DNA from: Posidonia oceanica
Lineage: Eukaryota > Streptophyta > Magnoliopsida > Alismatales > Posidoniaceae
Direction: 5' to 3'
DNA: 64,000 nt
Assembly (NCBI GenBank): GCA_037176725.1
Contig: JAZBRS010000054.1
Coordinates: 14,650,001 to 14,714,000 of the forward strand
Positions 23,095 through 34,286 of this stretch are shown here, piece by piece. A program made the translations under genes and the position numbers. Numbering within the stretch: the stretch's first letter is position 1; each line of letters opens with the position of its first letter. The notes beneath the pieces are model-generated. The model was not told the origin of the DNA. It searched no databases and saw only the letters and a list, made by a program, of their open reading frames with translations.

Positions 23095-23859
23095 TGTAGT
23101 AATCCCAATCAGAATCAGGCTTACTATTAGCGGCGAAGTCCGAGGAGGAGGGCTCAACTCGAAAACACTTAAAATATAAGAGAAAAGATAAGACAAGAAA
23201 AGAAGAAGATAAGACAATTCAGAGTTGCCACCGTGTCTATTATCGGGAGACAAGGAAAACCGGGGGAAATGCGTGGATTAACACGCAAAACCAAGCAAGA
23301 AATGCAAAGCAAAGCAATGCAAAGGAAAACAAATGCAAATGAATGCAAATGAGATGACTCATGCCTAGGAAAAGGGCAATATGGTCATTGCGGGTCAAAG
23401 GACAGGGCAAGGACTCCTATTACGTGCGGGGAAGGTGTTAGGCACCCCTGACACGCCCGAGAATCGGTCTTTCTAGGCTTACGCTCGCATACGCAGGGAA
23501 ATGCAGATTTGGATGCCTAAATGCCAATGAATGCCTGAATGAATGCTCATAGGTGTGCTCTAAGTGGTAGGATGCAATGCAAGGAAAGTAAACGTGCAGT
23601 CTAAGTGCTCAGCAGCGCTGTCTGTGTTCCGAACCAGACGAAACCTGGCTCGTGAGAACTCCAGGCAGTAAGCATCACTGCTCTATATGCAAATGCAAGA
23701 GAAAAAGCAAAACGACGGTAAAACCAAGCAATGCAGGCGACATGCAAAGGAAAACGGCATAAGACACGCAAAACAATGCGAGAAGCGGAAGTGGCATGCA
23801 AAACGGTGCAAGAAAACAAGACCGGCATGCAAAACAGTGTGAGAAAGCAAAGCGGCACG

Positions 23860-24290
23860 CAAAATGGTGCAAGAAAGCAAAGCGGGCACGCAAAACGGTG
23901 CCAAAAGCAGAGCGGGCACGCAAAACGGTGCCAAAAGCAAAGCGGGCACGCAAAACGGTGCCAAAAGCATAGCGGGCACGCGAAACGGTGCCAAAAGCAG
24001 AGCGAGCACGCAAAGCGGTGCCAAAAGCAAAGCGGACACGCGAAACGATGCCAAAAGTAGAGCAGACAAGCAAAACGGTGCCAAAAAACGAAGTGGGCAC
24101 GCAAAACAGTGCCAGAAGCAAAGCGGGCACGCGAAACGGTGCCAAAAAGCAGAGCGGGCACGCAAAATAGTGCCAAAAGCAAAGCGGGCACGCGAAACGG
24201 GGCCAAAAGCAGAGTGGGCACGCAAAACGGTGCCAAAAGCAAAGCGGACACGCGAAACGGTGCCAAAAGCAAAGCAGAATAAAACATCGA
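23860..24290 (-). repeat. 30-bp minisatellite of the long A LTR
   Basis: About 14 copies of a unit with AAAGCGGGCACGC and AAACGGTGCCAAAAGC words. As 30 is a multiple of three and the unit has no stops, several frames stay open (up to 336 codons) and give 10-residue repeats. The copy at 42205-42490 has about ten units, so the number varies. Confidence 0.85.
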
Positions 24291-24727
24291 CAAAGCCATG
24301 CAGATGCAAATGCAAAGAGAGGGGACAAGAGAAGCGAAAGGAGAAGCAAACAGTGCGTGTGTGAGAACAGACACTGTTTAAGAGCCACGCAGAGTAAGTG
24401 TGAAGACCTACAATGGGGAAAATAAGCAAGTGGAAGGATCACCTCCATTTTGCAACTGTTTCCCACTAAACCGTCCCACGATATTTCTCGCACGCTGCCC
24501 AAAGCTCGCAGTGCGATCAGATCGTGAAAAAGGGGGAAGAAAGTCGTAATTAGTGGTGAATCCAGGGGAAACACAACACAAAGCACTTGAGAATACGCGA
24601 AAAAGGGGAGCAGAGCTGATAGATAAGAGGAGGAAGTCCTGTTCTGCATGTTCGAGGAAACAGAAAGCGAAAACGATGCATGCAATACAAATGGTGTGCA
24701 AATGAATGCTGTGCAGGGATTCAGGAG

Positions 24728-24737
24728 GACTTACCAG
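24728..24737 (-). promoter_or_regulatory. Splice-donor-like site
   Basis: The minus strand reads CTG|GTAAGTCC. The matching site in the plus-strand copy (41748-41756) is CAG|GTAAGT. Confidence 0.45.
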
Positions 24738-25914
24738 GGAAATCTGAAGCCTGATCTGAGATCTGCTTGGTCCATGCTGAAGAGCGCTCCGCCGGGGTCG
24801 TCCGGGCAGCTTGGTTGAGAAGATCCAACTGCCGGATCTGAAGATATCCCAGCTTCAAAGCAGAGGGGCTAGAACAGGGGAGAAGAATGGATCTAAGTGT
24901 AAAGGAGGTCCTAGGGGTGTGCAAAACAGGTCCTCCCCTGTGAATGGGAGCTAAGGGTGTTTAAGTGTGTGCAAGGAATGCAAAAATGCAAGAATGCATG
25001 AGTGCAATGCATGCAAAATGCAAGAAAAGACCTAAGGATGATTTTTCAGAAAAATGGGGGACTTAAATGCAATTTTTGAAAGAATGGGGGTCTAAATGCA
25101 AAGATTTTGAAAAGTTCGGGGCTTTTTATGCAAAGTTTTTGAAAGCTCAGGGGTCTGAATGCAATTTTGCAAGATGCAGGGTTCAAAATGCAACCTAATA
25201 AGGTAAACATGCACTGGAATAGGCTTTGCAATCATATGGAGGATCTATATGCAATTTTAAAACATGCAGGGGTTGAAATGCAATTTTGTAAGAAAAATGC
25301 AAGCTAAATGCATGCTATGCATGATGCAGAGGACCTATGTGCAAAATCAGGAAGCAAGAGCTAAGCATGCAATGCAGTGAATGAAGGATGCAAACAGAAT
25401 GCTTGATAACAGATCAGAGGACCATGATGCAAATAATGCAAAGATCATGACTTAACAGCAATTTAATAAGATAACAGTAAGCATTTAAGTAGCATTTAAC
25501 AACTAAAGGACCTAATTGCAAAAATAAAAACATGCTGGGGCAAACAGTAAAGCATAGCAAGTTATGTTGAACCAAGAACGGACTGATATGCAAATATCAC
25601 AACTTACTGGACTAGATCTAAAGAAACAAGATTAAATCACAACAACAGAGGACCAATGTGTAATAACAGAAACATGCAGGACTTAATTTAAAAGACAACA
25701 TAAGAAAATAAACAGCAAGTGGATGACAGTGCAAATAGGCAAGAATGTAGACTTTAATTGCAATTCAATATGATTTCAATTCAATATAACATGAATCTTA
25801 AACTGATCAGGACTTATATGCAATATTAGAAAGTTATAATGACAACAATGCAATGTAAGAAAATTGAACTAAGTTACTGAAAAAAATAAAAAAGGAACAG
25901 TAGGTGGGCTTACA

Positions 25915-26470
25915 GTGGAGATGGCCGTCGAAGCTCGCCGGCGACTTCTGTGGACCGGTGGAGGAGGCTCGGTGCGGCGCGGGAAGGGTGCGGGGGAGAC
26001 TGGCGTGATGCGGCGGAGGCGGGGGAGGCCCGGCGAAGCGTCAACGGCGGCAGAGGCTCGCGGGAACGCGGTTGCAGTCGGAGCACCGGCGACCGGCGCC
26101 GGAAAAGATGGTGACTTCGGCGAGCTCGTGTGGGCGGCACAGGCGACGAAAAGCCTCGGGGAAAAGCCGAGGAGCAAGAGGAGGAAGAGGAGAATCGGGA
26201 GGAGGCTTCTCTCACCCCTCACGCACGCAGGAGATGGCCACCCACCTAAGTGGCTTTCGGTCGGCCGGAGGGAGGTGGAGACGGCGATGTGCCGCAGCTG
26301 CTGGTGCGGGGGAGGCTGGGGGACGTCGCCGGAGGTCCAAGGAGGATGACAGAGCTTCCAGAAGCAAGCTCCATGGCTCAGTGCAAGATCTGGTTCAGCA
26401 GGACTCTTGCTGCGAAGGCTGAGGTGGGTATGGCGATGTGTGGCGTTCCAGGCCGAGCCAAGGGTACGGG
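25915..26470 (-). other. GC-rich leader of the long A LTR
   Basis: CpG-rich segment with open frames on both strands (for example 280 codons minus and 144 codons plus). No motif is recognised. The overlapping frames and the same block at 62580-63145 in reverse show it is an LTR part. Confidence 0.55.
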
Positions 26471-27349
26471 CGGCTAGGTGGTTGTCTGGGGAGTGCGTGG
26501 GAGGAAACAGAAGTGAATTCCACTGAGCGTGGAGGGAGTTATGGAGGTTTGAAGTTTTCGGGCAAAAATGGAACCCAAGTGTTTGTAGTGGAATGTGAGG
26601 AGTGTGGGAGGTTTCTGGATGCGATTTTGGGTGGCTCGGGAAAGTGGTTACTTGGTGAGTGCGATGGCAAAGTTCTGGGATTTTAGGAGGCTTGTGGTGG
26701 TGGATTTGCAATGAGGAAGATCAGTCTGATGGAGTTGGGTGCTGAGGCTTTCAAAGGAAAAATTCAGAGGTGATTCGTGGTGGTTTTTGGCTTCTGGAAG
26801 TGGGGGAAGGAAGGTGGTTGCTTGGGTTTGAGAGTGTATCCAACAAAGATGGGTTGTGAAGGGGAAAATCTGGTTTTGATCCCCTCCCTCTCCACTGATT
26901 TCAATGGGGTCTATGGTCAAAGGAATGGGTTTCTGCCATCAATGGCAGAGCATGGAAGGAGTGATGGCGTTGGTCTTCGGCCACAGGGTATGGGAGTGAA
27001 GGTCAGGAGTCCATGGGATGTCAGGCAAGGTTTGAAAAAGAGGAAGGAGGTCTGTCGTTTTTGCCTTGAGAGAGAGGGAGAAGAATGGAAGAAGAAGAAG
27101 AAGAAGAGAAGGAGGGAAAGAGGAGGGGAAAACGTGTGGGCTGTGGGCTACACAGTAGAAAAAAAAAGAAAAGAAAATGAAGGGGAAAGAGAGGAATGGG
27201 CTGTGGGCTGGACCAAAAGAAGGAGAGGTAGAAAAGAAAGGGAAGAAGGAAGGAAAAGAAAGAAAGAGGAGAAATAAGAAGGATAAAAAAGAATAAAAAT
27301 AAAGTAAAATGGGAATAAAAATAAGAAGACTTCAAAGTGATTGCCCAAG

Positions 27350-28080
27350 TTAGGATTTTTAGATTTGGTTTTTTAATGGTTGTTTTTAATTAGGATTTTA
27401 GGATTAAGGAGTTTTAGTTTTGATTTGGATTTTGAGTTTTCTTTAAGTGGTTTTTGATTTTTGTTTAAATGTTTGTTAAGTTTTTAAATTGTCTTTTAGT
27501 TATGTTTTTCTTGTTAAGTCTTTGGAATTTTTGATTAGGCTTTTTAAAGATCGTTTTTAAATTAATTAGGGAGAGTTTTAGCCTTTGATTTTAATCCTTT
27601 TTTTTTTAAGGTTTTGTTTAAGTTTTGTTTTAAATTCGATTTTGTTTGTTGGATTCTTTTAATATTTTTTAGTTAAGTTTTTCTTGTTTAATTAAGTGTT
27701 TTCAAATTTTTGATTGTTTGTTTCAATTAAGTTTTCAAATTGTTTCTTTTAGAATTGTTAAGTTAAGTTTTCCTCCTTTTTTTGATTACTTGCCTTAGTA
27801 TTTTAAGTTGTTTTCTTTCTTTTTAGGATTTGTTGTTTTGATTGTTTTTAGTAGGGTTTTTACTCTAGCTTGTTTTGATTATATCTTGGTTTTTTTCTTT
27901 GATTTTATAGCATTTTCTTTTTGCTTGTTTTGCATTTTTTAGCTTACATTCTTGGTTCCTTTTTTAATTGGATTTAGTTAGGTTCTTGTTTTTGATTGTT
28001 TGTTTAAGTTTTTAATTATTTATTTTTAGCATTTTGACTTGTTTCTCTTTTGTTTTAGAGTTGTAAATGTTTTTAAAGGT
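27350..28080 (-). other. T-rich stretch of the long A LTR U3
   Basis: Repeated AAGTTTT/TTGTTTAAG words without clear period. The plus-strand counterparts are the A-rich stretches 38000-38740 and 61020-61740. No gene is seen. Confidence 0.6.
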
Positions 28081-28954
28081 TTTTTAGGGGTTTAGTAAGA
28101 GAGGAGAAGAGGAAATTAGAAAGGAGAGGAAAAGGGAGAAATGGAGGGATAAATAAGAAAGAGAGGAGTTGAAGGAAAGTAATTTTTTTGAAAATCAAAG
28201 AAAATGGTAAAAATAAGATAAAAATAGGAATAAGATTGAGAACAGATAGGAGCACAAGGGGGGCCCACAGCCAGACAAAAAAGAGGGAGAAAAGGAGGTG
28301 AAAAGATGGATGATAATCAGGAGAGAGAGAGGAGAGAGAAAAGAATAATCTAGGAGAGAGGAAAGGATAATTTGGATAAATGGAGGTCTTAGAGGTTTCA
28401 AAAAGGAGTGAAATTTAGTGGGTGTGTAGTCTAGGGTCTCTAGTGTCAAACCTAGGGTTTTGGTTTGGTTTTGAGAAAGTTTTGGAAGAGTTTTGAGGTG
28501 TAGAAAAAGGGTAGTTTTGCCTAAGTTTCCTAGGGTTTTTGGGGGTGGTTTTGGTTTGAAAGTTTCTAGGATTTTTGGTGGGTTTGTTAAGTCTGTGATG
28601 GTGAGTTTTCCTATAGTTTTTGGTTAGTTTTTGGGTTCGGGAAAGGGGTGTAATCCTAGGTTGAGTTTGGGCTTGTTTTGGAGGGAAAGAGAGAAGGAGA
28701 GGTGTGGATTTGGACCTGCATTTGGATGGTTTTAGGGTGAGGTCTTGGATGGTTTCAGGGTAGGGTTTTGAGAGGGTTTTGGAGCGGTTTTCTGGGTTAG
28801 AAAATGAGTGTAGTTCTAGGTTTGGTTTTGAGGTTTGAGGTGGAGTCTTGATTTGAAAGGAAGGGTGAGGAGAAAGGTGTAATTTTGGGTTTTTTCCTAG
28901 CCGCCAGAGAGACCTGCCAATTCAGCCTTGTCAAAATGGGATGTCAACAGCAAG

Positions 28955-30015
28955 CAAGAGTGACTGACAACCAGCATGGTGGTATGCTCGGTGCCAAGAT
29001 TAGGCAGGTGGATTGCTCCACCCACCTCCTCCTCCTCATCGCCGGAAAACCAAGCAATGGAGGGGTGTGTGCAGTGCAAACAAGCATGGAAAGCATATAG
29101 AAACGCTCAACCTATCATGCATGAGCTACAGGGAGGGATAACCAACCTGGCCGTGGCTTGAAACAGCGTGTCGCACTCCTTCACCGGCGCTGTAGAAGTG
29201 GGTGACAGGGCATCTTCGGCGAGCTCGCGCGGCTTGCTGGGGGCACGGAAGAGGTCGGTGAAGGGTCGGGAGCGAAGGTGGATCTTTGCTCTTCGCACTG
29301 GAGTGGTCGAATTGCAGAGGGAAGGGCTGTGCTGGTCTGTGTGTGCCTGGGAAGAGGGCTATTTGGCATTGGTTTTGTGTTGGGTTGCATGGGTTCTGGT
29401 GCGGATGGCAGCGGCTTTGGCGGGCTTTGCAGAGCTGTGGCAAGGCTGGGCGTGAGTGGGAGGCCACGAGGCATGGCAAGCGAGGCAGGTGGGCATGTCA
29501 GATGACCGGCGATGTCGCGGCGGTGGCTGACAGAGGTGGCTGAAGGCAGTGAGGGCCGAGAGAGTGGAAAACGGGCTGTGGAGGAAAAGATGGGTAGTAA
29601 GTGGAGTAACTCGGCCTTGGAAGGTAGTGGATGGCCTGAGTGCATGAAGGGACGGGTAGTAAGTGCGGGGAGGCGGTGAAGTGGACGGGAGGTGAGCTGA
29701 AGGTGGCAGAACAGTCGCTGTTGCAACCGAGTCGTTGGACGCTAGAGCAGAAGGCGTCCAACGTTGGACGCTAGCACAGAGCACATCCAACGTTGGACGC
29801 TGCCTATTCCAGCGTACAACACACCCAGTTGGCAAAAGCTGTAATGGGCTTGGGCTTAAAAAAGGTTTAAAAATATGTGAAAAGGCTTAGGTTGGTGTTT
29901 GGGGTGAAAATGGGTTAGAAATGGGTTAGGTTTGAAAAAGAGTGCCATTCCAGAGTCTACGCGAGCTTGTAGGAGAAAACACCAACTTCCAGCCTGTCAA
30001 AATGGGGTGTCTACA
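28955..30015 (-). mobile_element. Second piece of the split 3' LTR
   Basis: Continues from 23094 after the GCAAG duplication, matching 45886-46961. It holds the GC-rich leader, a weak donor-like site (about 29140-29155) and a triple palindrome cluster (29730-29825), and ends at the LTR start next to the polypurine tract. Confidence 0.85.
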
Positions 30016-30017
30016 GA

Positions 30018-30028
30018 TGCCCCTCCTT
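30018..30028 (-). other. Polypurine tract of the 26-kb element
   Basis: AAGGAGGGGCA on the minus strand, two bases from the LTR start TGTAGACACC. The identical tract is at 48460-48470 in the B element. Confidence 0.85.
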
Positions 30029-30159
30029 GAGCGAGGTCAAGCGTAGCGAGACCACTGCTCAGGGTAGACAAGACACCCTACCTGACGTCGGCAGGAGCAC
30101 AAATTGCTGTTGGCGTGAGTCATTTATCCGACGGATGCACCAGAAATCATGACTCGATG

Positions 30160-30480
30160 CCACAATGCAAATGCAGATGCAAGATGCTAATGCAATGAAA
30201 TGCATGCTAATACAGAAGTTAGTGCAGATGCTAATGCAGAACTGGTGTGCGATGCGAATGCTGATGTTGAACCAATATGAACTAGTGCGCGTGCGAGTGC
30301 TGTGCATGAGGAGATGCTATGTTGATGCATGGTGAGTGCTGGCTAATGTTGATGCTGATGCTGTGGGTGCTTGCTATGCTTGTGAGTGCTAATGCTTGTT
30401 GTGAGTGCTTGCTATGCTTGTGCTGCTAATGCTGATGCAGTGAGTGCCAGTGCTATGAACACAGCCACCAAGCAGGGAAT
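30160..30480. repeat. GATGC/GTGCT-rich degenerate repeat
   Basis: Dense GCTAATGCTGATGC and GTGAGTGCTTGCTATGCTT words. A related stretch is at 20405-20560 in the outer element. Confidence 0.6.
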
Positions 30481-31559
30481 GCTAGTGCAGTGCAGTGTGA
30501 TGCATGCTGGAGCGAGGAGAAGCAGAGAGCTCTATGATGCAACGCGACAAGTTGGCTGCTTGTCCAAACTTGCGCAAAAGCGGCTCCAGAAGGACTAATG
30601 CGCTTGCCACTCGGGCAAGTTGGCAGCTAGTCCGAGGGAGACCAAGGGGTCCTTGTCCGTCCGGGACAAGTGAAACGAGCAGGAGCTCGCAAGGCCGCGA
30701 GAAGGAGAAAGTGCTTGCCTCCAGCTGAGGCAGCAAACTGGCCGAAGAGGCAGAAGGGGCGATGCAATGCAAAGGATGCCTTAAACAGTGCAGGGAGGTG
30801 AATGCAAATGCAGATGAATGCAGACACTAGAATGCTGTGCTACTGCAAATGGTATGCTTACGCTAACGCTTAATGCGTTGTACTCCTTTGGGGGAAAGCG
30901 GGATGGTGCATGCACGCGGAAAAGTAGAAATGCAATGCAATGCTGTCGCTGGCCAATGCAAGTAGGCCAGGCGACGGAGGTGCCATTCGCAAAGCTCGAC
31001 TGTAGACAAATGGCAATGCAAGTGCATGAAGTAAAGATGCTAAAAGTAAAGCAAGGGATGTGCATGCAATGGCGGGCACGAAACGCCTGGGAAAGCAGAA
31101 TGCGGAAGTTGGTGTAAGGACCACAGAGGAGTGGTAGCACAATAAGGGTGCAATGCATGAGATGTTATGCAGTGGGATGCAGGATATGCAGCGGAACGCC
31201 GGGCATACGGAACCGAGAAAACGATCCCAAGGCTGCGCACTACTACGGGTGCCATCCAGAGCCGGCAAGCTGCGAAAGTCTTGTGGGTGCCTAGGATGTT
31301 ACCTTAAGCAATACACGAACCAAGGGTTCGGATCCTAAGCACGCAATGTCCGTGTAATGATGAGATGCAATACTAGGACTGACTCTACAAGGCATACAAA
31401 GAAGCTATATGATGTTATGCAATGCAAGTGCTATGAAATGCAGTGTACAAACAATGGAATGCCAGGCACGCGAAACCGGGAAAACAATCCTGGTTGCGCA
31501 ATGTCTGGGGGATGATGAAATGCTAATGCCATGCAACAAAATGCTATTACACTAAGATG

Positions 31560-32275
31560 AAATGGGTGATAGGTTAACGGACCTATCGCCGGATAGTTAG
31601 GGCTATTAGCCCGCGAGGAGTTAACGAACTCATCACCGGATAGTTGGGGCTATCAGCCCGCGGATGGTGACAGGCAAGCGAGTCTGTCAGGCAAGAGGGG
31701 TGATTACAAGGGGGATAACTTGTAACCACAAATGCAACGAGAATACCATACCCGAAGGTGTGGTAGAGGTCCGTAGACACTCCCGTAACAGTTGGGGATG
31801 TCAGCCCAAATGCAAATGGAGATGGGATACCATGGGGCAGCTAAATAAAGATGCCCCTGGTATCGGTGAACGATACCAGGGGACAGCCGAAGCACCCATG
31901 GCATCAAGATGCAAGGTGGAGACAACACTAACGGGTTTGTTAGCCGAGTAGTTAGGGCTACCAGCCCGAATACAGTGACATGGACGAAAGGGCTCACCGT
32001 GCAAAGTGCAATGACGGTGGGGGATGCAATGGAATATTGAATGCAAGGTGATAAGTTGACGGACTTATTGTTGAGCAGTTAGGGCTACCAGCCCGATGAA
32101 ATGAGGGGGACGATACCACAGGGTAGCAAAAAAGATGCCCTTGGTATCAGGATGATACCAGGAGATAGCCGAAGCGCCCATGGCATCAAAATATAAGAAT
32201 GGATGGATGGGTGGATGATAGGTGATAGGTTGACGGACCCATTGCCGAGCAGTTAGGGCTGCCAGCCTGAATGCA
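31560..32275. repeat. Dispersed TTAGGGCTAYCAGCCC stem-loop repeat
   Basis: Units of about 45 bp read GATAGGT(T)AACGGACC...AGTTAGGGCTACCAGCCCG. Copies lie near 31567, 31613, 31925, 32048 and 32220, with more at 33720, 33775 and 33825, and one in the outer element at about 59115. Each contains GGGCT/AGCCC arms around a 2-3 base loop. Confidence 0.75.
31854..31882. repeat. 12-bp perfect inverted repeat
   Basis: Arms CCCCTGGTATCG and CGATACCAGGGG around the loop GTGAA. A slightly decayed second copy is at about 32137-32162. It lies in the 3' internal region and could be an RNA hairpin; the function is unknown. Confidence 0.8.
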
Positions 32276-34286
32276 AGGAATGAGGAATGCAAGAAGATAC
32301 AGAGAAAACAGGAAACCCCCTGTGGTGGGTGTGCAATGGTCTCAGCATGGGCATGTTTCGTGGCATCACGAGGTGACAAACGCGGTACATGCCGGTCGTC
32401 ACGGACCTACCCACACGGGGATGGCAAAATTTGGAAGGCGTGGAGTCTCTGAGGGAGGCAGGCAAAAGTGCTCGTCCTTGGCTCCGATTTTCGAAAACAG
32501 GAAGAAGGGAAGATAAAGATATATTACAGCATGCATGATTTGGTGGCTTTGGACTCAAAGCAGCTGTGCCATGAGGGTGTTTCTGTAGTTCCTGACTCAG
32601 GAGATCGCGATCCTCGAGCGACGCCATGCCAAGTTGTGGTCGGTGGCTCTCTTTCTCACTCTCAGCTTGGGATGAGGCCTCAGCTTTGCAGAGTATAGCC
32701 TTTAGCTGTAGGGTAGCAGAAGTGTCAGATGCAGCTTCTTAGCCTCCATTTCAATTCTTTGGGGACCTACTACCGCTTTTGACGCTCACAGAATAGATCT
32801 TTCTTTTCCCCTCATGAGTGACTGGAGTTGCATCTAGCCTACCATGGGGGTAGAGATGTATGCAGAGGAGATTGGAGCATGCTGCTGTGCTCGGAGGGTG
32901 GGGTCAGGTCCTCCTGATAATGCATCCAGTGCAGTTGCCAGTGTGGCGCTTGAAACTGATAGTTGAGGGGGCTTTGACGCTCGTCTGAGTCACTCCTGTC
33001 ATGAGCGCCTTCTTTCTTCAACTTCTTTCTGCGTTTTTCCTTTATGCTTAGCATGCATATCATGTTGTCATTTCTTTTGCTCACATGACCTCTATTCTTT
33101 TGGATATGCATGTCTTCGCCCTCTTGGGGTAGCAGTCTTGGATGAGGCATTAAGAGTTCGGCTGATCGGCGTACACCCTCAGCCTCTGCAACGTGTATAC
33201 AACCTCTAGCTATGCTCTGCTCTGCTTTGGTCCTATCCATGTCTGGTGGACTCTCTGGTTAAGGTGGATCTTGCTTTGGGAGTTTTTAGGCTTAGCGAGT
33301 CACTCTGTTCTGCTCTAGTCTCACTCTGTAGCCACATGTAAGAGATGGCGTTGCTCGGGTGAGACCTGCCTAAGATCGTCACTGCTTGACATCCTTTAGG
33401 CACTGCTTGTTTATTTAAAGCCGGTTTCTGATTATACAAATGTTTGTGGGTTTTGTATATTTTAGCAGGGGAAAGGACAAACATGTTTTTGGGTTTTGCA
33501 TTGGTTTTGTATTTTTATGATTTTTGTTTAGGAAAACATAAAAGGGGAAAACCAGTAAAAAGGCGAAGAAAATATTTTTGCTGTTTTTATTTTCTTAATT
33601 TTTTTGGCTTTATGCTTTACAGGATACAAGAAATGATATGTACATGCAATAAATGACAATGCATGATGACAGATATGTGCAAGATGGTGGATATGCATGC
33701 AAAGTGATTGATATGTGCAGGTGATAAGTTGTCGGACTTATCGCCGAATAGTTAGGGATATCAGCCCAAATGATAAGTTGACGAGCTTTTCGCCGAGCAG
33801 TTAGGGCTACCAGCCCAGTGATGATAGGTTAACAGACCCATCGCTGGATAGTTAGGGGTATCAGCCCAAATGATAAATGCATGCAGAAAAAGAAATGCAA
33901 GTTTTAGGGTTTTTGCTGTTTTTATGCTTTTTATGATTTTCTGACATGGTAAGAAAACACAAAAAACAAAACAAAACAAAATGAAAAGAAAAGACAGTGC
34001 AGGAAACAAAAGAGAGGTAAGAGGGACTTACCTGTCAGCAACCTCAGGAGGGAGGTGCTGGGTCCGCTCCTACGCTGCTGATGCTGTCGGCGAGATCTGC
34101 TGTTGGCAGTGCGGGGAGCACTAGGGCTGCTGATGCTAGAGGAGAAGCTAACCTGGATGGTGCCGCGACTGGACTTGCTGTCGATCTTGCTGTTGCGCTT
34201 CCGAGCGTCCCTCGAGCAAACAGGGAGAGACAGGAAGAGGGTTTGCACTGATGGGATTGGAAGGACCCACCAGGGTAGAGTTGGAT

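Larger units (their letters stand above)
23095..28949 (-). mobile_element. Solo LTR, long A subtype (5.86 kb)
   Basis: Starts TGTAGTAATCCC and ends (reverse of TGTTGACATCCC) at 28949, with GCAAG on both sides. Parts in minus order: U5 word (about 23220-23230), hairpin 2 (23422-23455), hairpin 1 (about 23625-23650), 30-bp minisatellite (about 23860-24290), a donor-like site (24728-24737), GCAT-word region (about 25000-25870), donor-like site (about 25908-25916), GC-rich leader (25920-26470), purine tract (27060-27290), a T-rich stretch (27350-28080) and a TAGGGTTT-rich U3 (28420-28850). Long open frames over the minisatellite and leader are low complexity. Confidence 0.9.
20672..30015 (-). mobile_element. 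3' LTR of the 26-kb element (split)
   Basis: Pieces 20672-23094 and 28955-30015 align end to end with 43514-46961. The gap is filled by a solo LTR. It holds hairpin 2 (21028-21060), hairpin 1 (about 21200-21225, minus-strand arms AGCTAGG/CCTAGCT), a 24-bp-like repeat (21330-21490), seven clusters of TTGGACGC/GCGTCC words and the GC-rich leader (about 29140-29730). Confidence 0.85.
30029..34286 (-). other. 3' internal region of the 26-kb element, non-coding
   Basis: About 4.3 kb between gag and the 3' LTR, where pol would be in a full element. It has a conserved 3' UTR start (30029-30160), a GATGC-rich stretch (30160-30480), hairpin repeats (31560-32275 and 33715-33890), a 12-bp inverted repeat (31854-31882) and weak unrecognised frames (32253-32627, 32839-33240, both minus). 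I see no catalytic motif of protease, reverse transcriptase, RNase H or integrase. Confidence 0.7.

Noticed and set aside
23675..24685. 336-codon minus-strand open frame
   Set aside because: Produced by a 30-bp minisatellite without stops; several other frames are also open there.
25869..26711. 280-codon minus-strand open frame
   Set aside because: Pro/Ser/Arg-rich, with frames open on both strands in the same CpG-rich block, and the same block recurs in the other long A LTRs. It is composition of the LTR leader; no domain is recognised.
30029..34286. Decayed pol region
   Set aside because: I looked in both strands' translations for the aspartic protease, YxDD and integrase zinc-finger motifs and saw none; weak frames at 32253-32627 and 32839-33240 carry no such motifs. 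A profile search would settle it.
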